From assembly GCA_017744735.1 (NCBI GenBank), contig JAGIAR010000001.1, positions 62,001-126,000 of the forward strand: 64,000 nucleotides of DNA, given 5' to 3'. Positions 18,208 through 28,772 of this stretch are shown here, piece by piece (position 1 is the first letter of the stretch; the number at the start of each line of letters is the position of its first letter). Below the pieces are notes generated by a model, which was not told the DNA's origin, did not search any database, and worked only from the letters and a program-made list of their open reading frames with translations. Made by a program: the position numbers and the translations under genes. This DNA is from Novosphingobium sp. (lineage in GTDB: Bacteria > Pseudomonadota > Alphaproteobacteria > Sphingomonadales > Sphingomonadaceae).

Positions 18208-19489
18208 ACGCCGCAGCCTGCTGCGCGACCTGTCGCACGGCCATGCGGCGGTCAGCTATCTCGAGCTGTTCCTCGATCTCGTCTACGTCTTCGCGATCAC
18301 CCAGCTTTCGCATTTCCTGCTCGAGCACCTGACCCCGCTCGGTGCGCTGCAGGCGGTCATCCTGTTTCTCGCGGTGTGGTGGGCGTGGATCTACACCACC
18401 TGGGCGACCAACTGGCTCAACCCCGAGCGCGGGCCGGTGCGCTTCCTGATCGGCGGAGTGATGATCGGCAGCCTGATGATGTCGAGCGCGCTCCCGCACG
18501 CCTTCGAACGCGACGGCGGCCTGCCTTTCGCGCTCGCCTATTGCGGGATCCAGATCCTGCGCACCGGCTTCACCGCCTGGGCGATGCGGCGCGACGACCG
18601 CGTGAACAGCCGCAACCTGGCGCGCGCGACGGTCTATTTCTGCCTTGCCGCGCCGTGCTGGATCGTGGGCGGCCTGAGCCCCGATCCGGCGCTGCGGATG
18701 GCACTGTGGGTACTCGCGCTGGGCATCGAATTTTCCGGCCCGGCGGCGGGTTTCTGGGTCCCGTGGGTGGGTCGCGCGCAGACCGGCGACTGGGCGATCT
18801 CGGGCGGACACATGGCCGAACGCTGCGCGCTGTTCATCATCATCGCGCTGGGCGAAGGGATCGTCGTTACCGGCAGCCAGTTCGCCCGGGTCGCACCGCC
18901 CGACCCGGCAACGCTGGCCGCCTTCTTCACTGCCTTCACCGGCTCCTTCGCGGTGTGGTGGGTTTATTTCGATCTCGGCGCGCGGCGCGGGGCCGAGCAT
19001 ATCGAGCACCATGCCGATCCGGGCCGCGTGGCGCGCGACGCCTTCACCTATTGGCACATCCCGATCGTGGCGGGAATCGTGGTGCTTGCGGTGATCGACG
19101 AGCAGACGCTGGTCCATCCGCTCGCGCCCTCGCACCCGGACTTCGTGCTCACGCTGCTGGGCGGGAGCATCCTGTTTCTCGGCGGCACCATGGTGTTCAA
19201 GCGGATCACCAGCGGCAATCCGTGGTTTCCGTCGTCGCATATCTACGGCCTGTGGATGTGTGCGGGCGTGGCGCTGTGGGGGTGGCTGGCGCATCCGACC
19301 CACCTCGCCCTCGCCAATGCCCAAACCGTGGTTTTCGTGGCGGTCGCGGTATGGGAATGGCGCAGCTTCCACGGCGGATGGATCGACGCGGTGGTAAAAT
19401 ACGGCGGGCCGTTCGGCCGCTGGCTCAAGCGCCGGGCAGACCACATCCGGGATGCACGGCTGGCGGGACGGGACCGGCCGTCCGAGTAG
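18197..19489 (+). CDS. Low temperature requirement protein A (LtrA) family membrane protein
   Basis: AAVSYLELFLDLVYVFAITQLSHFLLEHLTPLGALQAVILFLAVWWAWIYTTWATNWLNPE. Confidence 0.92.
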   Translation: MPPERRSLLRDLSHGHAAVSYLELFLDLVYVFAITQLSHFLLEHLTPLGALQAVILFLAVWWAWIYTTWATNWLNPERGPVRFLIGGVMIGSLMMSSALPHAFERDGGLPFALAYCGIQILRTGFTAWAMRRDDRVNSRNLARATVYFCLAAPCWIVGGLSPDPALRMALWVLALGIEFSGPAAGFWVPWVGRAQTGDWAISGGHMAERCALFIIIALGEGIVVTGSQFARVAPPDPATLAAFFTAFTGSFAVWWVYFDLGARRGAEHIEHHADPGRVARDAFTYWHIPIVAGIVVLAVIDEQTLVHPLAPSHPDFVLTLLGGSILFLGGTMVFKRITSGNPWFPSSHIYGLWMCAGVALWGWLAHPTHLALANAQTVVFVAVAVWEWRSFHGGWIDAVVKYGGPFGRWLKRRADHIRDARLAGRDRPSE

Positions 19490-20569
19490 CTATTGGCCGA
19501 CCCACTCCACCCACGCCCCGTGCGGATGCGCCTGGGTCAACTGCGTCCATTCCCTGCTGCTGCCGGGCCAATACTTGACCGTCAACTCGTGCGCGAAAGT
19601 CTCGCGGTTGGTCTCGAGCCGGATCCAGGCGAGCGGCCGGTCCGGCGTTGCGGCCTGCCCCGCCGCTTCCATCAGCTTCGCGATGGCATCGCGGGTCGCG
19701 ACGGGAAGATATTGCCACATGACCGAATGGTAGAGCACCCGGGTGACGCCCGCCGCCTGCGGACGCTCGACCAGTTCGGCCACGAACGCGCCCGCATCCT
19801 GCTCGACCAGATCGGGGCGTTTTTCGCTCGCCAGACGGATGGCCGCGTCGATCCGCTGCATCCGCTCCTTCGCGTCGGCCCAGACATAGGCCTTGAGCCG
19901 GAGCGCCTGCGCCGGATCGGCCAGATCGACCGGGGCGATGTCGCTGCCGCGGATCGACACGATCTCGACCTTGCCCGCGAGCGGCAGACCGCCGCGCCAT
20001 TTGGGCGCGATCCGCATCGGCGAATCCGCCGGGCCGACCTCGACCCCGCCGAGATCGTAGAAATAGCGCTCCATCATCGTGTTGACGCCCGCGCTGGCGC
20101 CGATCTCGTTGAGCTCGAACCGCGGCCCCAACCGCCGCGACAGCCACAGCAGCCCCGCCATGATGCTGGCCGAGCGGCCGGCCTCATTGGTCTGCGGCGG
20201 TCCGTCGAGCCACGGCGACAGCCGCGCATCAAACCGTTCGACCAGCCCGACCACGATCCTGTCGACCGCGTCCTGATCGGTCACCTCGCCCGCATAGACC
20301 GCCGCGAGCTCGGGCGCATCGCCGGTCAGGAACAGGTGGTGGATCCCGCCCGCGATCCGCAGCGGCATCGCCGCTTCCAGCGTCAGCCCTTCCCACTCGC
20401 GGATACGGCGGCCGACTTCGGTGGCGGTTTGCATCATCGCGCGCTCGGACCGCACGATCCGCCCCGTGCAGGGCGCCCCGGCCTTCTCGGCATGCGCAGC
20501 CTGCCACTCGATCGCGACGTCGACCTCCGGAATCGCCATCACCCCGGTCTTCCCGCCATCATCCGCCAT
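19490..20569 (-). CDS. DUF2332 family protein
   Basis: 359 aa; [50 protein letters not shown] and [15 protein letters not shown]. Confidence 0.85.
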   Translation of the reverse strand: MADDGGKTGVMAIPEVDVAIEWQAAHAEKAGAPCTGRIVRSERAMMQTATEVGRRIREWEGLTLEAAMPLRIAGGIHHLFLTGDAPELAAVYAGEVTDQDAVDRIVVGLVERFDARLSPWLDGPPQTNEAGRSASIMAGLLWLSRRLGPRFELNEIGASAGVNTMMERYFYDLGGVEVGPADSPMRIAPKWRGGLPLAGKVEIVSIRGSDIAPVDLADPAQALRLKAYVWADAKERMQRIDAAIRLASEKRPDLVEQDAGAFVAELVERPQAAGVTRVLYHSVMWQYLPVATRDAIAKLMEAAGQAATPDRPLAWIRLETNRETFAHELTVKYWPGSSREWTQLTQAHPHGAWVEWVGQ

Positions 20570-20610
20570 TATCGTTGCCCTTTCCGGCCGCCTTCCTTAA
20601 GGCGCGCGCC

Positions 20611-21252
20611 ATGTCGCAAGCGCTTACCTTCGCCGTGCCCAAAGGCCGTATCCTCGACGAGGCCCTGCCGGTGATGGCGCGCGCCGGCGTGGTGCCCGAA
20701 GCCGGCTTCCACGACAAGGACAACCGCGCGCTCAGCTTCGCCTGCGAAAACGCGGACATGCGGATCATCCGCGTGCGCGCTTTCGACGTTGCCACCTTCG
20801 TGGCGCATGGCGCGGCGCAGGCGGGGATCGTGGGCTCCGACGTGGTCGAGGAATTCGACTATCCCGAACTCTATGCGCCGGTCGATCTCGACATCGGCCA
20901 CTGCCGTCTGTCGGTGGCGGAACCAAGGGATTCCGGGCTCGAACCGCTCGGCAAGATCAGCCATCTGCGGATCGCGACCAAATATCCGAGCCTCACCCGG
21001 CGCTATTTCGAACGGCAGGGGATCCAGGCCGAATGCGTCAAGCTCAACGGCGCGATGGAACTCGCGCCGAGCCTCGGCCTGTCGCAGCGCATCGTCGACC
21101 TGGTCTCGACCGGGCGGACGCTGGCCGAGAACGGGCTGGTCGAAACCACCGTGCTGATGCCGGTCTCGGCGCGGCTGATCGTCAACCGCGCGGCGATGAA
21201 GACCGATCCGCGCGTGGCCGCGCTGGTCGAAGCCTTCCGGGGGCAAGGCTGA
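20611..21252 (+). CDS. hisG: ATP phosphoribosyltransferase catalytic subunit, short form
   Basis: [26 protein letters not shown]...[12 protein letters not shown]...[15 protein letters not shown]; ~213 aa, no C-terminal regulatory domain. Confidence 0.95.
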   Translation: MSQALTFAVPKGRILDEALPVMARAGVVPEAGFHDKDNRALSFACENADMRIIRVRAFDVATFVAHGAAQAGIVGSDVVEEFDYPELYAPVDLDIGHCRLSVAEPRDSGLEPLGKISHLRIATKYPSLTRRYFERQGIQAECVKLNGAMELAPSLGLSQRIVDLVSTGRTLAENGLVETTVLMPVSARLIVNRAAMKTDPRVAALVEAFRGQG

Positions 21253-22547
21253 TGCAGCGGCTCAGCAGTTCGGCCCCCGATTTCGCGAAGAAGTTCGCCC
21301 GGCTGGTCGAGGACCGGCGCGAGACCGACATCGACGTGACCCAGGCGGTTTCGACGATCCTGGGGGAAATTCGCGCCCGCGGCGACGATGCGCTGGCCGA
21401 ATTCACGATGCGCTACGACGATTTCGCGCTGCCCCAGGGCGAATGGCGGATCGATCCGGAACGCTGCAAGGCGGCGTTCGAAGCGCTCGACCCCGATCTG
21501 CGCGACGCGCTGACCCTCGCCGCGGACCGCATCCGCTCGTATCACGAAGCCCAGCTGCCCAAGAACCGCGACTATACCGACGATGCCGGCATCCGCCTCG
21601 GCGCGCGCTGGAGCCCGGTCGACGCCGCCGGGCTCTACGTTCCGGGTGGGCGCGCGTCCTATCCTTCGTCGCTGCTGATGAACGCGATCCCGGCGAAGGT
21701 CGCCGGGGTGAAGCGTCTCGCGATCTGCACCCCGACGCCGAAGGGCGCGATCAACGAGCTGGTGCTCGCCGCCGCGCATCTTGCCGGAGTGGACGAAATC
21801 TGGCCGGTCGGCGGCGCGCAGGCGGTCGGCGCGCTGGCCTATGGCACGAGCCGGATCGCGGCGGTCGACGTCGTGACCGGACCCGGCAACGCCTATGTCG
21901 CGGAGGCCAAGCGCCAGCTCTACGGCGTGGTCGGCATCGACATGGTCGCCGGGCCCAGCGAGATCCTGGTGATCGCCGACGGCAAGAACGATCCCGACTG
22001 GATCGCCGCCGATCTCCTCAGCCAGGCCGAGCACGATCCTTCGGCCCAGTCGATCCTGATTACCGACGACGCCGGTTTTGCCGATCAGGTCGGCGACCGG
22101 GTCGATGTGCAACTCGCGATGCTTGCGACCAACCGGACAGCGCAGGCCAGCTGGGACCAGTACGGGCTGATCGTGGTGGTCGGCGACCTAGCCAAGGAAG
22201 CCCCCGGCCTCGCCAACGCTCTCGCCGCAGAGCATATCGAGCTCGCGATCGACGAGCCCGAAAAGATGTTCAAGCACATTCGCCACGCGGGCAGCGTGTT
22301 CCTTGGCCGGATGACGCCCGAGGCGATCGGCGATTATGTCGCCGGACCCAACCACGTCCTCCCGACCGGGCGCCGCGCGCGCTTTTCCTCGGGGCTCTCG
22401 GTCCTCGACTTCATGAAGCGCACCAGCTTCATCGCCGTCGGTGACGAGGGCCTCAAGGCGATCGGCCCCGCGGCGGTGCGGCTGGCCGAAATGGAAGGCC
22501 TGCCTGCCCACGCAAAATCGGTTCAATTAAGGCTCAAGAAATCATGA
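21252..22547 (+). CDS. hisD: Histidinol dehydrogenase
   Basis: VPGGRASYPSSLLMNAIPAKVAGVKRLAICTPTP...GPSEILVIAD...GPNHVLPTGRRARFSSGLSVLDFMKRTS; TGATG coupling with hisG. Confidence 0.97.
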   Translation: MQRLSSSAPDFAKKFARLVEDRRETDIDVTQAVSTILGEIRARGDDALAEFTMRYDDFALPQGEWRIDPERCKAAFEALDPDLRDALTLAADRIRSYHEAQLPKNRDYTDDAGIRLGARWSPVDAAGLYVPGGRASYPSSLLMNAIPAKVAGVKRLAICTPTPKGAINELVLAAAHLAGVDEIWPVGGAQAVGALAYGTSRIAAVDVVTGPGNAYVAEAKRQLYGVVGIDMVAGPSEILVIADGKNDPDWIAADLLSQAEHDPSAQSILITDDAGFADQVGDRVDVQLAMLATNRTAQASWDQYGLIVVVGDLAKEAPGLANALAAEHIELAIDEPEKMFKHIRHAGSVFLGRMTPEAIGDYVAGPNHVLPTGRRARFSSGLSVLDFMKRTSFIAVGDEGLKAIGPAAVRLAEMEGLPAHAKSVQLRLKKS

Positions 22548-22993
22548 GCGGACGCTCCAAATCCCGTTCCTCCGCACGGCTTTCTGCCGTTCAGGCGCTG
22601 TACCAGCACGAGATGGAAGGCACGCCGGCGGCAAAGCTGATCGACGACTTCCATCAGCATTACATCGGCCGCGAGATCGACGACGAGGGCGAGATCGCCG
22701 AAGCCGAGATCGCGTTCTTCGACGACATCGTGAAGGGCGTGCTCGCGCGCCGCGACGAGATCGACGGGATCATCGAAGAGCGGCTCTCTGCCGGCTGGAA
22801 CCTCAAGCGCCTCGACAAGACGATGCTGCAGATCCTGCGCGCCGGCACCTACGAACTCCTCGCCCGCCCCGACGTCCCGCTCGGCAGCGCGATCAGCGAA
22901 TACGTCGACGTCGCGCACGCCTTCTTCGACCGGCCCGAGCCGAGCTTCGTCAACGGGGTGCTGGACGGGGTGGCGAAGGCGGTGCGGAGCTGA
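22544..22993 (+). CDS. nusB: Transcription antitermination factor NusB
   Basis: RSSARLSAVQALYQHEMEG...LDKTMLQILRAGTYELLARPDVPLGSAISEYVDVAHAFF; ATGA overlap with hisD. Confidence 0.95.
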   Translation: MSGRSKSRSSARLSAVQALYQHEMEGTPAAKLIDDFHQHYIGREIDDEGEIAEAEIAFFDDIVKGVLARRDEIDGIIEERLSAGWNLKRLDKTMLQILRAGTYELLARPDVPLGSAISEYVDVAHAFFDRPEPSFVNGVLDGVAKAVRS

Positions 22994-23865
22994 CGGGCGA
23001 GACCGCCTTCATCGACCGCCTTCGCGCTCTCGCGACCTCGCCCGCCGCGCGCGGACTGAACGACGATGCGGCCGTGCTCGAGATCGGCGGCGAGAGCATC
23101 GTGCTGACCCATGACATGCTGGTCGAAGGCATCCATTTCCTGCCCGACGCCGACCTGGCGGACGTCGCGTGGAAGCTGGTCGCGACCAATATTTCCGATC
23201 TGGCCGCCAAGGGCGCCGAGCCGATCGGAGTGCTGCTGGGGCACATGCTGTCAGCCGACGACGAGCGCTTCCTCGAAGGGCTGGCCGAGGTTCTCGCATA
23301 CTATCGCGTACCCTTGCTGGGCGGCGACACCGTGTCGGGCAGCCCGCCGCGCGCCTTCGGCCTCACCGCGATCGGCCGCGCGGTCCATTCCCCGGTCCCT
23401 TCGCGCGCCGGCGCACGAGTGGGCGATGCACTCTGCCTGACCGGCAAGGTCGGCGCGGCCATGTTGGGGTTCGAGGCGCTGCGCGACGGCACCGGCGCGG
23501 ACAGCATCGTCTACCGGCGGCCGATGGCGCGGCTGCGCAAGGGCAAGCTGCTCGCACCGCTGGTCACGGCGATGATGGACGTATCGGACGGGTTGCTGCT
23601 CGATGCCGCGCGGATGGCGCGCGCGAGCGGCGTCACCCTGGCGATCGACCGCGCCGCGGTTCCGATCGCCACGCCGGAAGACCGGCGCGACGACGCGCTG
23701 CGCTGGGGCGACGACTACGCGCTGCTGTTCACCGTGCCGCCGGGGATCGCGCTGCCGATCCGGGCGCATCGCATCGGTGTGGCCGAAGCCGCGTCAGCCA
23801 CGCCGATCCTGCTGGATGGAAAGCCACTCACCGAGACCGACGGCCTCGGCTACCAGCATCAGTGA
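22990..23865 (+). CDS. thiL: Thiamine-phosphate kinase
   Basis: TGETAFIDRLRALATSPAARGLNDDAAVLEIGGESIVLTHDMLVEGIHF... The conserved N-terminus lies upstream of the first ATG (23074); best start is CTG at 22990 (CTGA overlap with nusB). Confidence 0.88.
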   Translation: MTGETAFIDRLRALATSPAARGLNDDAAVLEIGGESIVLTHDMLVEGIHFLPDADLADVAWKLVATNISDLAAKGAEPIGVLLGHMLSADDERFLEGLAEVLAYYRVPLLGGDTVSGSPPRAFGLTAIGRAVHSPVPSRAGARVGDALCLTGKVGAAMLGFEALRDGTGADSIVYRRPMARLRKGKLLAPLVTAMMDVSDGLLLDAARMARASGVTLAIDRAAVPIATPEDRRDDALRWGDDYALLFTVPPGIALPIRAHRIGVAEAASATPILLDGKPLTETDGLGYQHQ

Positions 23866-24830
23866 GCCGAAACGTCGACGCCCTGGCGTCGCAGCACGTC
23901 CTTCAGCGCATGGAACGCCTCGCGCTGGCGGTGGTTCGGGATACCCGGATAGAGGTGATGGATCAGGTGGTATTCCATCGCCATCGACGCCCAATAGCCC
24001 AGCCGCGCCTTGAAGATGCGGGTGTTCTGGTAGCGCCCCTGCTCCTGCGGATGATGCGGGGCCCAGCTGAGCCAGTAGCGGATCCATGACAGGCCGAGCT
24101 GGCGCGGCAGCCACCACAGCAGCGCGACCTCGATCGCGTAGCCGCTCCACGCCATGCCGAAGAAGGTGCCGAGCATCACCAGCTGAAGCAGGGTGGTTTG
24201 CATCGCCGCGCGGCGCGAGGCCGGCGTGTCCATGTCCACCATCATGCGCTTGTAGCGCATCACCGAGCCTTCGACTCCGGGTTGGCGGTTCCACCAAGTC
24301 TTGAGGATCGCCTGCCACCAGTTCGGCGCGCCGTCGGTATAGTCCGGGTCGAGCTCGGCGTGATTGGTGTATTTGTGGTGTTCCATGTGGGTCAGCCGGG
24401 CGACCCCGAAGCCGAGCGCGATCGGCACGGTCGAGAGATGGCCGGTCAGCTCGTTCGCCCAGTAATGCTTGTGCCCGCGCGGATAGATGTTCGAATGCAT
24501 CGCCTCGTGGCTGGGAATGAAGCCGTAGGCGGCGCAGAAGGTCGCGAAAACGCAGCCGAGCGCGAGGCCGACCGGGCCGAGCAGGCCCATGATCGCGAGG
24601 GGAAACAGGCTGACCCAGACGAGGAAGCAGCCGACCGTGAGCGCAGCATAGACCCACATCCGCCCGCCATGGAACTTCATCGCGATGTCGCGCTCTTCCT
24701 TGCGCAGCGAACGGCGGGCCTCGCGGTCGAGTTCGTCATCCGCCAGCAGCGGGATCGCAAGCGCGTCGCCACCCGGCGCATCCAGCACCTCGCGCAGCAG
24801 CGCGTCGTCTTCCTTCAGCGGCCCGTCCAT
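23859..24830 (-). CDS. Fatty acid desaturase / beta-carotene hydroxylase-like membrane protein
   Basis: His boxes HEAMHSN, HMEHHKYTNH and HLIHHLYPGIPNH. Confidence 0.85.
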   Translation of the reverse strand: MDGPLKEDDALLREVLDAPGGDALAIPLLADDELDREARRSLRKEERDIAMKFHGGRMWVYAALTVGCFLVWVSLFPLAIMGLLGPVGLALGCVFATFCAAYGFIPSHEAMHSNIYPRGHKHYWANELTGHLSTVPIALGFGVARLTHMEHHKYTNHAELDPDYTDGAPNWWQAILKTWWNRQPGVEGSVMRYKRMMVDMDTPASRRAAMQTTLLQLVMLGTFFGMAWSGYAIEVALLWWLPRQLGLSWIRYWLSWAPHHPQEQGRYQNTRIFKARLGYWASMAMEYHLIHHLYPGIPNHRQREAFHALKDVLRRQGVDVSAH

Positions 24831-24846
24831 CACGCCCCCATCCCCT

Positions 24847-25041
24847 TCACAACCAGCGGCCCTTGATATTGGCATAGAGCCCCCAGGCTCCGCCGAAGGC
24901 GAGTCCGAAGGCGATCGGGCTCAGGCCGAACGGCCCCGGAATGCCCCACAGCTTCATCAGTTGCGCGGTCAAAGGCGCGATGAAACCGATGCCGAACAGG
25001 AACGGCATCACGGCGAACAATTTGCGGATCGCTTCGGTCAT
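24847..25041 (-). CDS. Small membrane protein, function unknown
   Basis: 64 aa MTEAIRKLFAVMPFLFGIGFIAPLTAQLMKLWGIPGPFGLSPIAFGLAFGGAWGLYANIKGRWL, immediately upstream of the desaturase. Confidence 0.65.
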   Translation of the reverse strand: MTEAIRKLFAVMPFLFGIGFIAPLTAQLMKLWGIPGPFGLSPIAFGLAFGGAWGLYANIKGRWL

Positions 25042-25124
25042 GTGGGTTAATCTATTATAAACCAGTGAAGGGCGCAAGATTCCTTGGTTTTTAGGTAGTT
25101 TGACTGTCGCACTTGTGCCGCTGC

Positions 25125-25185
25125 GGGACCGTTGGGGGTCCCCGGGCCAAACTGACCCGTTCCGGGCCTGTGGGAACGGGGCTTT
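25125..25185 (+). terminator. Two tandem hairpins in the hppA leader, second terminator-like
   Basis: GGGACC(25125-25130)/GGTCCC(25137-25142), then CCCGTTCC(25156-25163)/GGAACGGG(25173-25180) followed by GCTTTT. Confidence 0.5.
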
Positions 25186-25290
25186 TAAGCTTGCCTCGCC
25201 GGGCGCGGGCCGATAGCCACACTGCAAACTGCGGTTATCGGGGAAAATCCGAAGCCGTCCGATGGGATCCTTTGAGAGGGGGAAAGTTTC

Positions 25291-27429
25291 GTGAGCCTGG
25301 TAGAAATTTCAATCGTGTTGGGGTTGCTGGCCATCGTCTATGGCTTCGTGACCAGCCGTCAGGTGCTGGGCGCCAGCGCCGGCAGTGAAAAGATGCAGGA
25401 GATCGCCGCGGCGATCCAGGAAGGCGCCCAAGCCTATCTGAAGCGCCAGTACACCACCATCGGCATCGTCGGGGTGGTCGTGGCACTGCTGGTCACCTAC
25501 TTCCTCGGCCCGATCTCGGCCGCCGGCTTCGTGATCGGCGCGGTACTCTCGGGCGTCGCGGGCTTCATCGGGATGAACATCTCGGTCCGCTCGAACGTCC
25601 GCACCGCGGCGGCGGCGCAGAACGGCCTGCAGGCCGGGCTGACGCTGGCGTTCCGCGCGGGCGCGATCACCGGCATGCTCGTGGCGGGCCTGGCCCTGCT
25701 CGCGATCGCGGTGTTCTACTGGTACCTCACCAGCGTCTCGGGCTACACCGTGGGCGGGCAGGACCGCACCGTGGTCGAGGCGCTGACCGCCCTCGCCTTC
25801 GGCGCCTCGCTGATCTCGATCTTCGCACGCCTCGGCGGCGGCATCTTCACCAAAGCGGCCGACGTCGGTGCCGACCTGGTCGGCAAGGTCGAAGCCGGCA
25901 TCCCCGAGGACGATCCGCGCAACCCGGCGGTGATCGCAGACAACGTCGGCGACAATGTCGGCGACTGCGCCGGCATGGCCGCCGACCTGTTCGAGACCTA
26001 CGTCGTCACCGTGGGCGCCACCATGGTGCTCACCGCCCTGCTGCTCAACGGCGTGGGAAGCCTGCTGCCGAACCTGATGGCGCTTCCGCTTCTGATCGGC
26101 GGCGCGTGCATCGTGACCTCGATCATCGGCACCTATTTCGTGCGCCTCGGCAGCTCGAACAACGTAATGGGTGCGATGTACAAGGGCTTCCTCGTCACCG
26201 CCGTGCTGTCTGTGCCGCTGATCTATTTCGCGATCCAGTATGCGGTCGGCGATATCCACGCGGTCATCGGCGGCGACGCCGCGGCCTCGGGTGCGCTCGA
26301 TGCCCAGGCCAGCACGCTCAAGTCCTTCACCGGCATGGATCTGTTCTATTGCTCGTTGCTGGGCCTGGTGATCACCGGGCTGATCATCTGGATCACCGAA
26401 TACTACACCGGCACCAATTTCCGTCCGGTGAAGTCGATCGCCAAGGCGTCGGAAACCGGCCACGGCACCAACGTCATCCAGGGGATCGCGGTCAGCCTCG
26501 AAGCGACCGCACTGCCGACCATCGTGATCGTCGCGGGCATCATCATCGCCTACCAGCTCGCCGGCCTGATCGGGATCGCCTACGGCGCGACCGCCATGCT
26601 GGCGCTTGCCGGAATGGTGGTGGCGCTCGACGCTTACGGCCCGGTCACCGACAATGCCGGCGGGATCGCCGAAATGGCGGGGCTGGACGACAGCGTGCGC
26701 GAGAAGACGGACCTGCTCGACGCGGTCGGCAACACCACCAAGGCGGTCACCAAGGGCTATGCGATCGGTTCGGCCGGGCTTGCCGCGCTGGTGCTGTTTG
26801 CGGCCTATACAACCGACCTCAAGCAGTTCTTCCCCGACCTGACGGTGGACTTCAGCCTTGAGAACCCGTTCGTGATCGTCGGCCTGCTGCTGGGCGCGCT
26901 GCTGCCCTACCTGTTCGGTTCGATGGGCATGACCGCGGTCGGCCGCGCGGCCGGAGACGTGGTGATCGACGTTCGCGACCAGTTCAAGAACGACCCGGGC
27001 ATCATGGCGGGCACCTCCAAGCCGAATTACGCCAAGACGGTTGACCTGGTCACCAAGGCGGCGATCAAGGAGATGATCGTCCCCTCGCTGCTGCCGGTGC
27101 TGGCCCCGATCGTGGTCTATTTCGTGATCAGCTGGGTTGGCGGGCAGGAGAACGGCTTCGCCGCGCTCGGTGCGCTGCTACTGGGCGTGATCGTGGGCGG
27201 GCTGTTCCTGGCCATCTCGATGACCGCGGGCGGCGGCGCGTGGGATAACGCCAAGAAGTACATCGAAGACGGCCACCACGGCGGCAAGGGCAGCGAAGCC
27301 CACAAGGCCGCGGTGACCGGCGACACGGTCGGCGATCCCTACAAGGATACGGCCGGCCCGGCGGTGAACCCGATGATCAAGATCACCAACATCGTGGCGC
27401 TGCTGCTGCTCGCGGCACTCGCGAGCTGA
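25291..27429 (+). CDS. hppA: Membrane-bound proton-translocating pyrophosphatase
   Basis: GTG start; [47 protein letters not shown]; ~712 aa. Confidence 0.97.
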   Translation: MSLVEISIVLGLLAIVYGFVTSRQVLGASAGSEKMQEIAAAIQEGAQAYLKRQYTTIGIVGVVVALLVTYFLGPISAAGFVIGAVLSGVAGFIGMNISVRSNVRTAAAAQNGLQAGLTLAFRAGAITGMLVAGLALLAIAVFYWYLTSVSGYTVGGQDRTVVEALTALAFGASLISIFARLGGGIFTKAADVGADLVGKVEAGIPEDDPRNPAVIADNVGDNVGDCAGMAADLFETYVVTVGATMVLTALLLNGVGSLLPNLMALPLLIGGACIVTSIIGTYFVRLGSSNNVMGAMYKGFLVTAVLSVPLIYFAIQYAVGDIHAVIGGDAAASGALDAQASTLKSFTGMDLFYCSLLGLVITGLIIWITEYYTGTNFRPVKSIAKASETGHGTNVIQGIAVSLEATALPTIVIVAGIIIAYQLAGLIGIAYGATAMLALAGMVVALDAYGPVTDNAGGIAEMAGLDDSVREKTDLLDAVGNTTKAVTKGYAIGSAGLAALVLFAAYTTDLKQFFPDLTVDFSLENPFVIVGLLLGALLPYLFGSMGMTAVGRAAGDVVIDVRDQFKNDPGIMAGTSKPNYAKTVDLVTKAAIKEMIVPSLLPVLAPIVVYFVISWVGGQENGFAALGALLLGVIVGGLFLAISMTAGGGAWDNAKKYIEDGHHGGKGSEAHKAAVTGDTVGDPYKDTAGPAVNPMIKITNIVALLLLAALAS

Positions 27430-27454
27430 CGGGCCCTTGCCGAAGCTTTGGGTT

Positions 27455-27490
27455 GGCCCCGTCCGGTAACACACCGGGCGGGGCCTTTCC
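27455..27490 (+). terminator. Intrinsic-type terminator after hppA
   Basis: GGCCCCGTCCGG(27455-27466) loop CCGGGCGGGGCC(27474-27485) then TTT. Confidence 0.75.
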
Positions 27491-27602
27491 CTTTACGGGA
27501 CACTGCTGTCACGCCTCTCCCCGCTTAGGAATTCCTTCGCCATAGGCTGTTAGATCGAGCTTTCAGCGGCATTCCCCGCCGCCTTTCTAGGGTTAACGCG
27601 CT

Positions 27603-28769
27603 TTGGCGAGCGAGCCGCTTCCTGTGCCGGATTCGCCCGGTTCCTTTCCGGCCACGGCGCAGCGCGCGCCGGAAATCCGGGCCGCGGCCCGCGAATGGCG
27701 CGATCTCGCCGCGCCCGGCGAGGTAACGCGCTGGGATGCCTTGGCGCAATGGGCCAGCACCGCCAACCCGTTCTTCGAAAGCTGGTATCTGCTTCCCGCC
27801 CTTGAGGCCTTCGATCCCGCGGGCCGCGTCAAGCTCGTCTGCGTCGAAGCCGACGGCGAACTGGCCGGGCTGATGCCCGTATCGCTCGAGGACCGCTATT
27901 ACGGCCACCCGCTGCCGCAGTGGTGCAACTGGATGCACGGCAATTGCTTCCTGGGGGCGCCGCTGGTCGCCCGCGGGCTCGAGCGGGCATTTTGGCGCGC
28001 CCTGCTCGGCTGGGCCGACCGTCAGGCCGGCAAGGGGCTGTTCTTGCACCTTGCGCGCATGCCGCTCGACGGCGCGCTCGACGACGCGCTGCGCGCGGTC
28101 CTCGCCGAACAGGGCCGCCCGGTCGCCCTGGTGCATCGCGAGGAACGCGCCCTGCTCCGCTCCGACCTGTCCCCCGACGCCTATCTCGAAGCCGCGCTGT
28201 CGGCCAAGAAACGCAAGGAACTGCGCCGCCAGTTCAACCGCCTGGCCGAGGAAGGCACGCTGCGCTTCGAACGCCGCCGCGACGCCGAAGCGATCGCCGA
28301 ATGGACCGAAGCCTTCCTGTGGCTCGAAGCCTCGGGCTGGAAAGGCAAGACCGGCCATGCGATGGCCAACGACCGCGAGACCACCGCGCTGCTCATCGCC
28401 GCTCTGGAAGGCGCGGCCGAGCGCGGCCGGCTGGAACGCCTCACGTTGTCGCTCGACGGCGCGCCGATCGCGATGCTGGCCAACTTCCTCGCTCCGCCCG
28501 GCGCCTTCTCATTCAAGACCGCGTTCGACGAACGCTATGCGCGCTTCTCCCCCGGCGTGCTGCTGCAGCGCGAGAACCTTGCGCTGCTCGACCGGACCGA
28601 AACGGACTATTGCGACAGCTGCGCCAGCGCGGATCATCCGATGATCGACCATTTCTGGCGCGAGCGCCGGGCAATCGGGCGCTATTCGATCGGTATCGGC
28701 GGCACGCTGCGCCGGGCCCTTTTCCGCACGATCGCGTGGGCCGAGACCCGCAAGCAAGCGAAGGATTGA
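27603..28769 (+). CDS. GNAT/FemAB-like (CelD/BcsL-type) acyltransferase
   Basis: TTG start; KKRKELRRQFNRLAEEGTLRFERRRDAEAIAEWTEAFLWLEASGWKGKTGHAMANDRETTALLIAAL...FKTAFDERYARFSPGVLLQREN. Confidence 0.8.
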   Translation: MASEPLPVPDSPGSFPATAQRAPEIRAAAREWRDLAAPGEVTRWDALAQWASTANPFFESWYLLPALEAFDPAGRVKLVCVEADGELAGLMPVSLEDRYYGHPLPQWCNWMHGNCFLGAPLVARGLERAFWRALLGWADRQAGKGLFLHLARMPLDGALDDALRAVLAEQGRPVALVHREERALLRSDLSPDAYLEAALSAKKRKELRRQFNRLAEEGTLRFERRRDAEAIAEWTEAFLWLEASGWKGKTGHAMANDRETTALLIAALEGAAERGRLERLTLSLDGAPIAMLANFLAPPGAFSFKTAFDERYARFSPGVLLQRENLALLDRTETDYCDSCASADHPMIDHFWRERRAIGRYSIGIGGTLRRALFRTIAWAETRKQAKD

Positions 28770-28772
28770 GCA

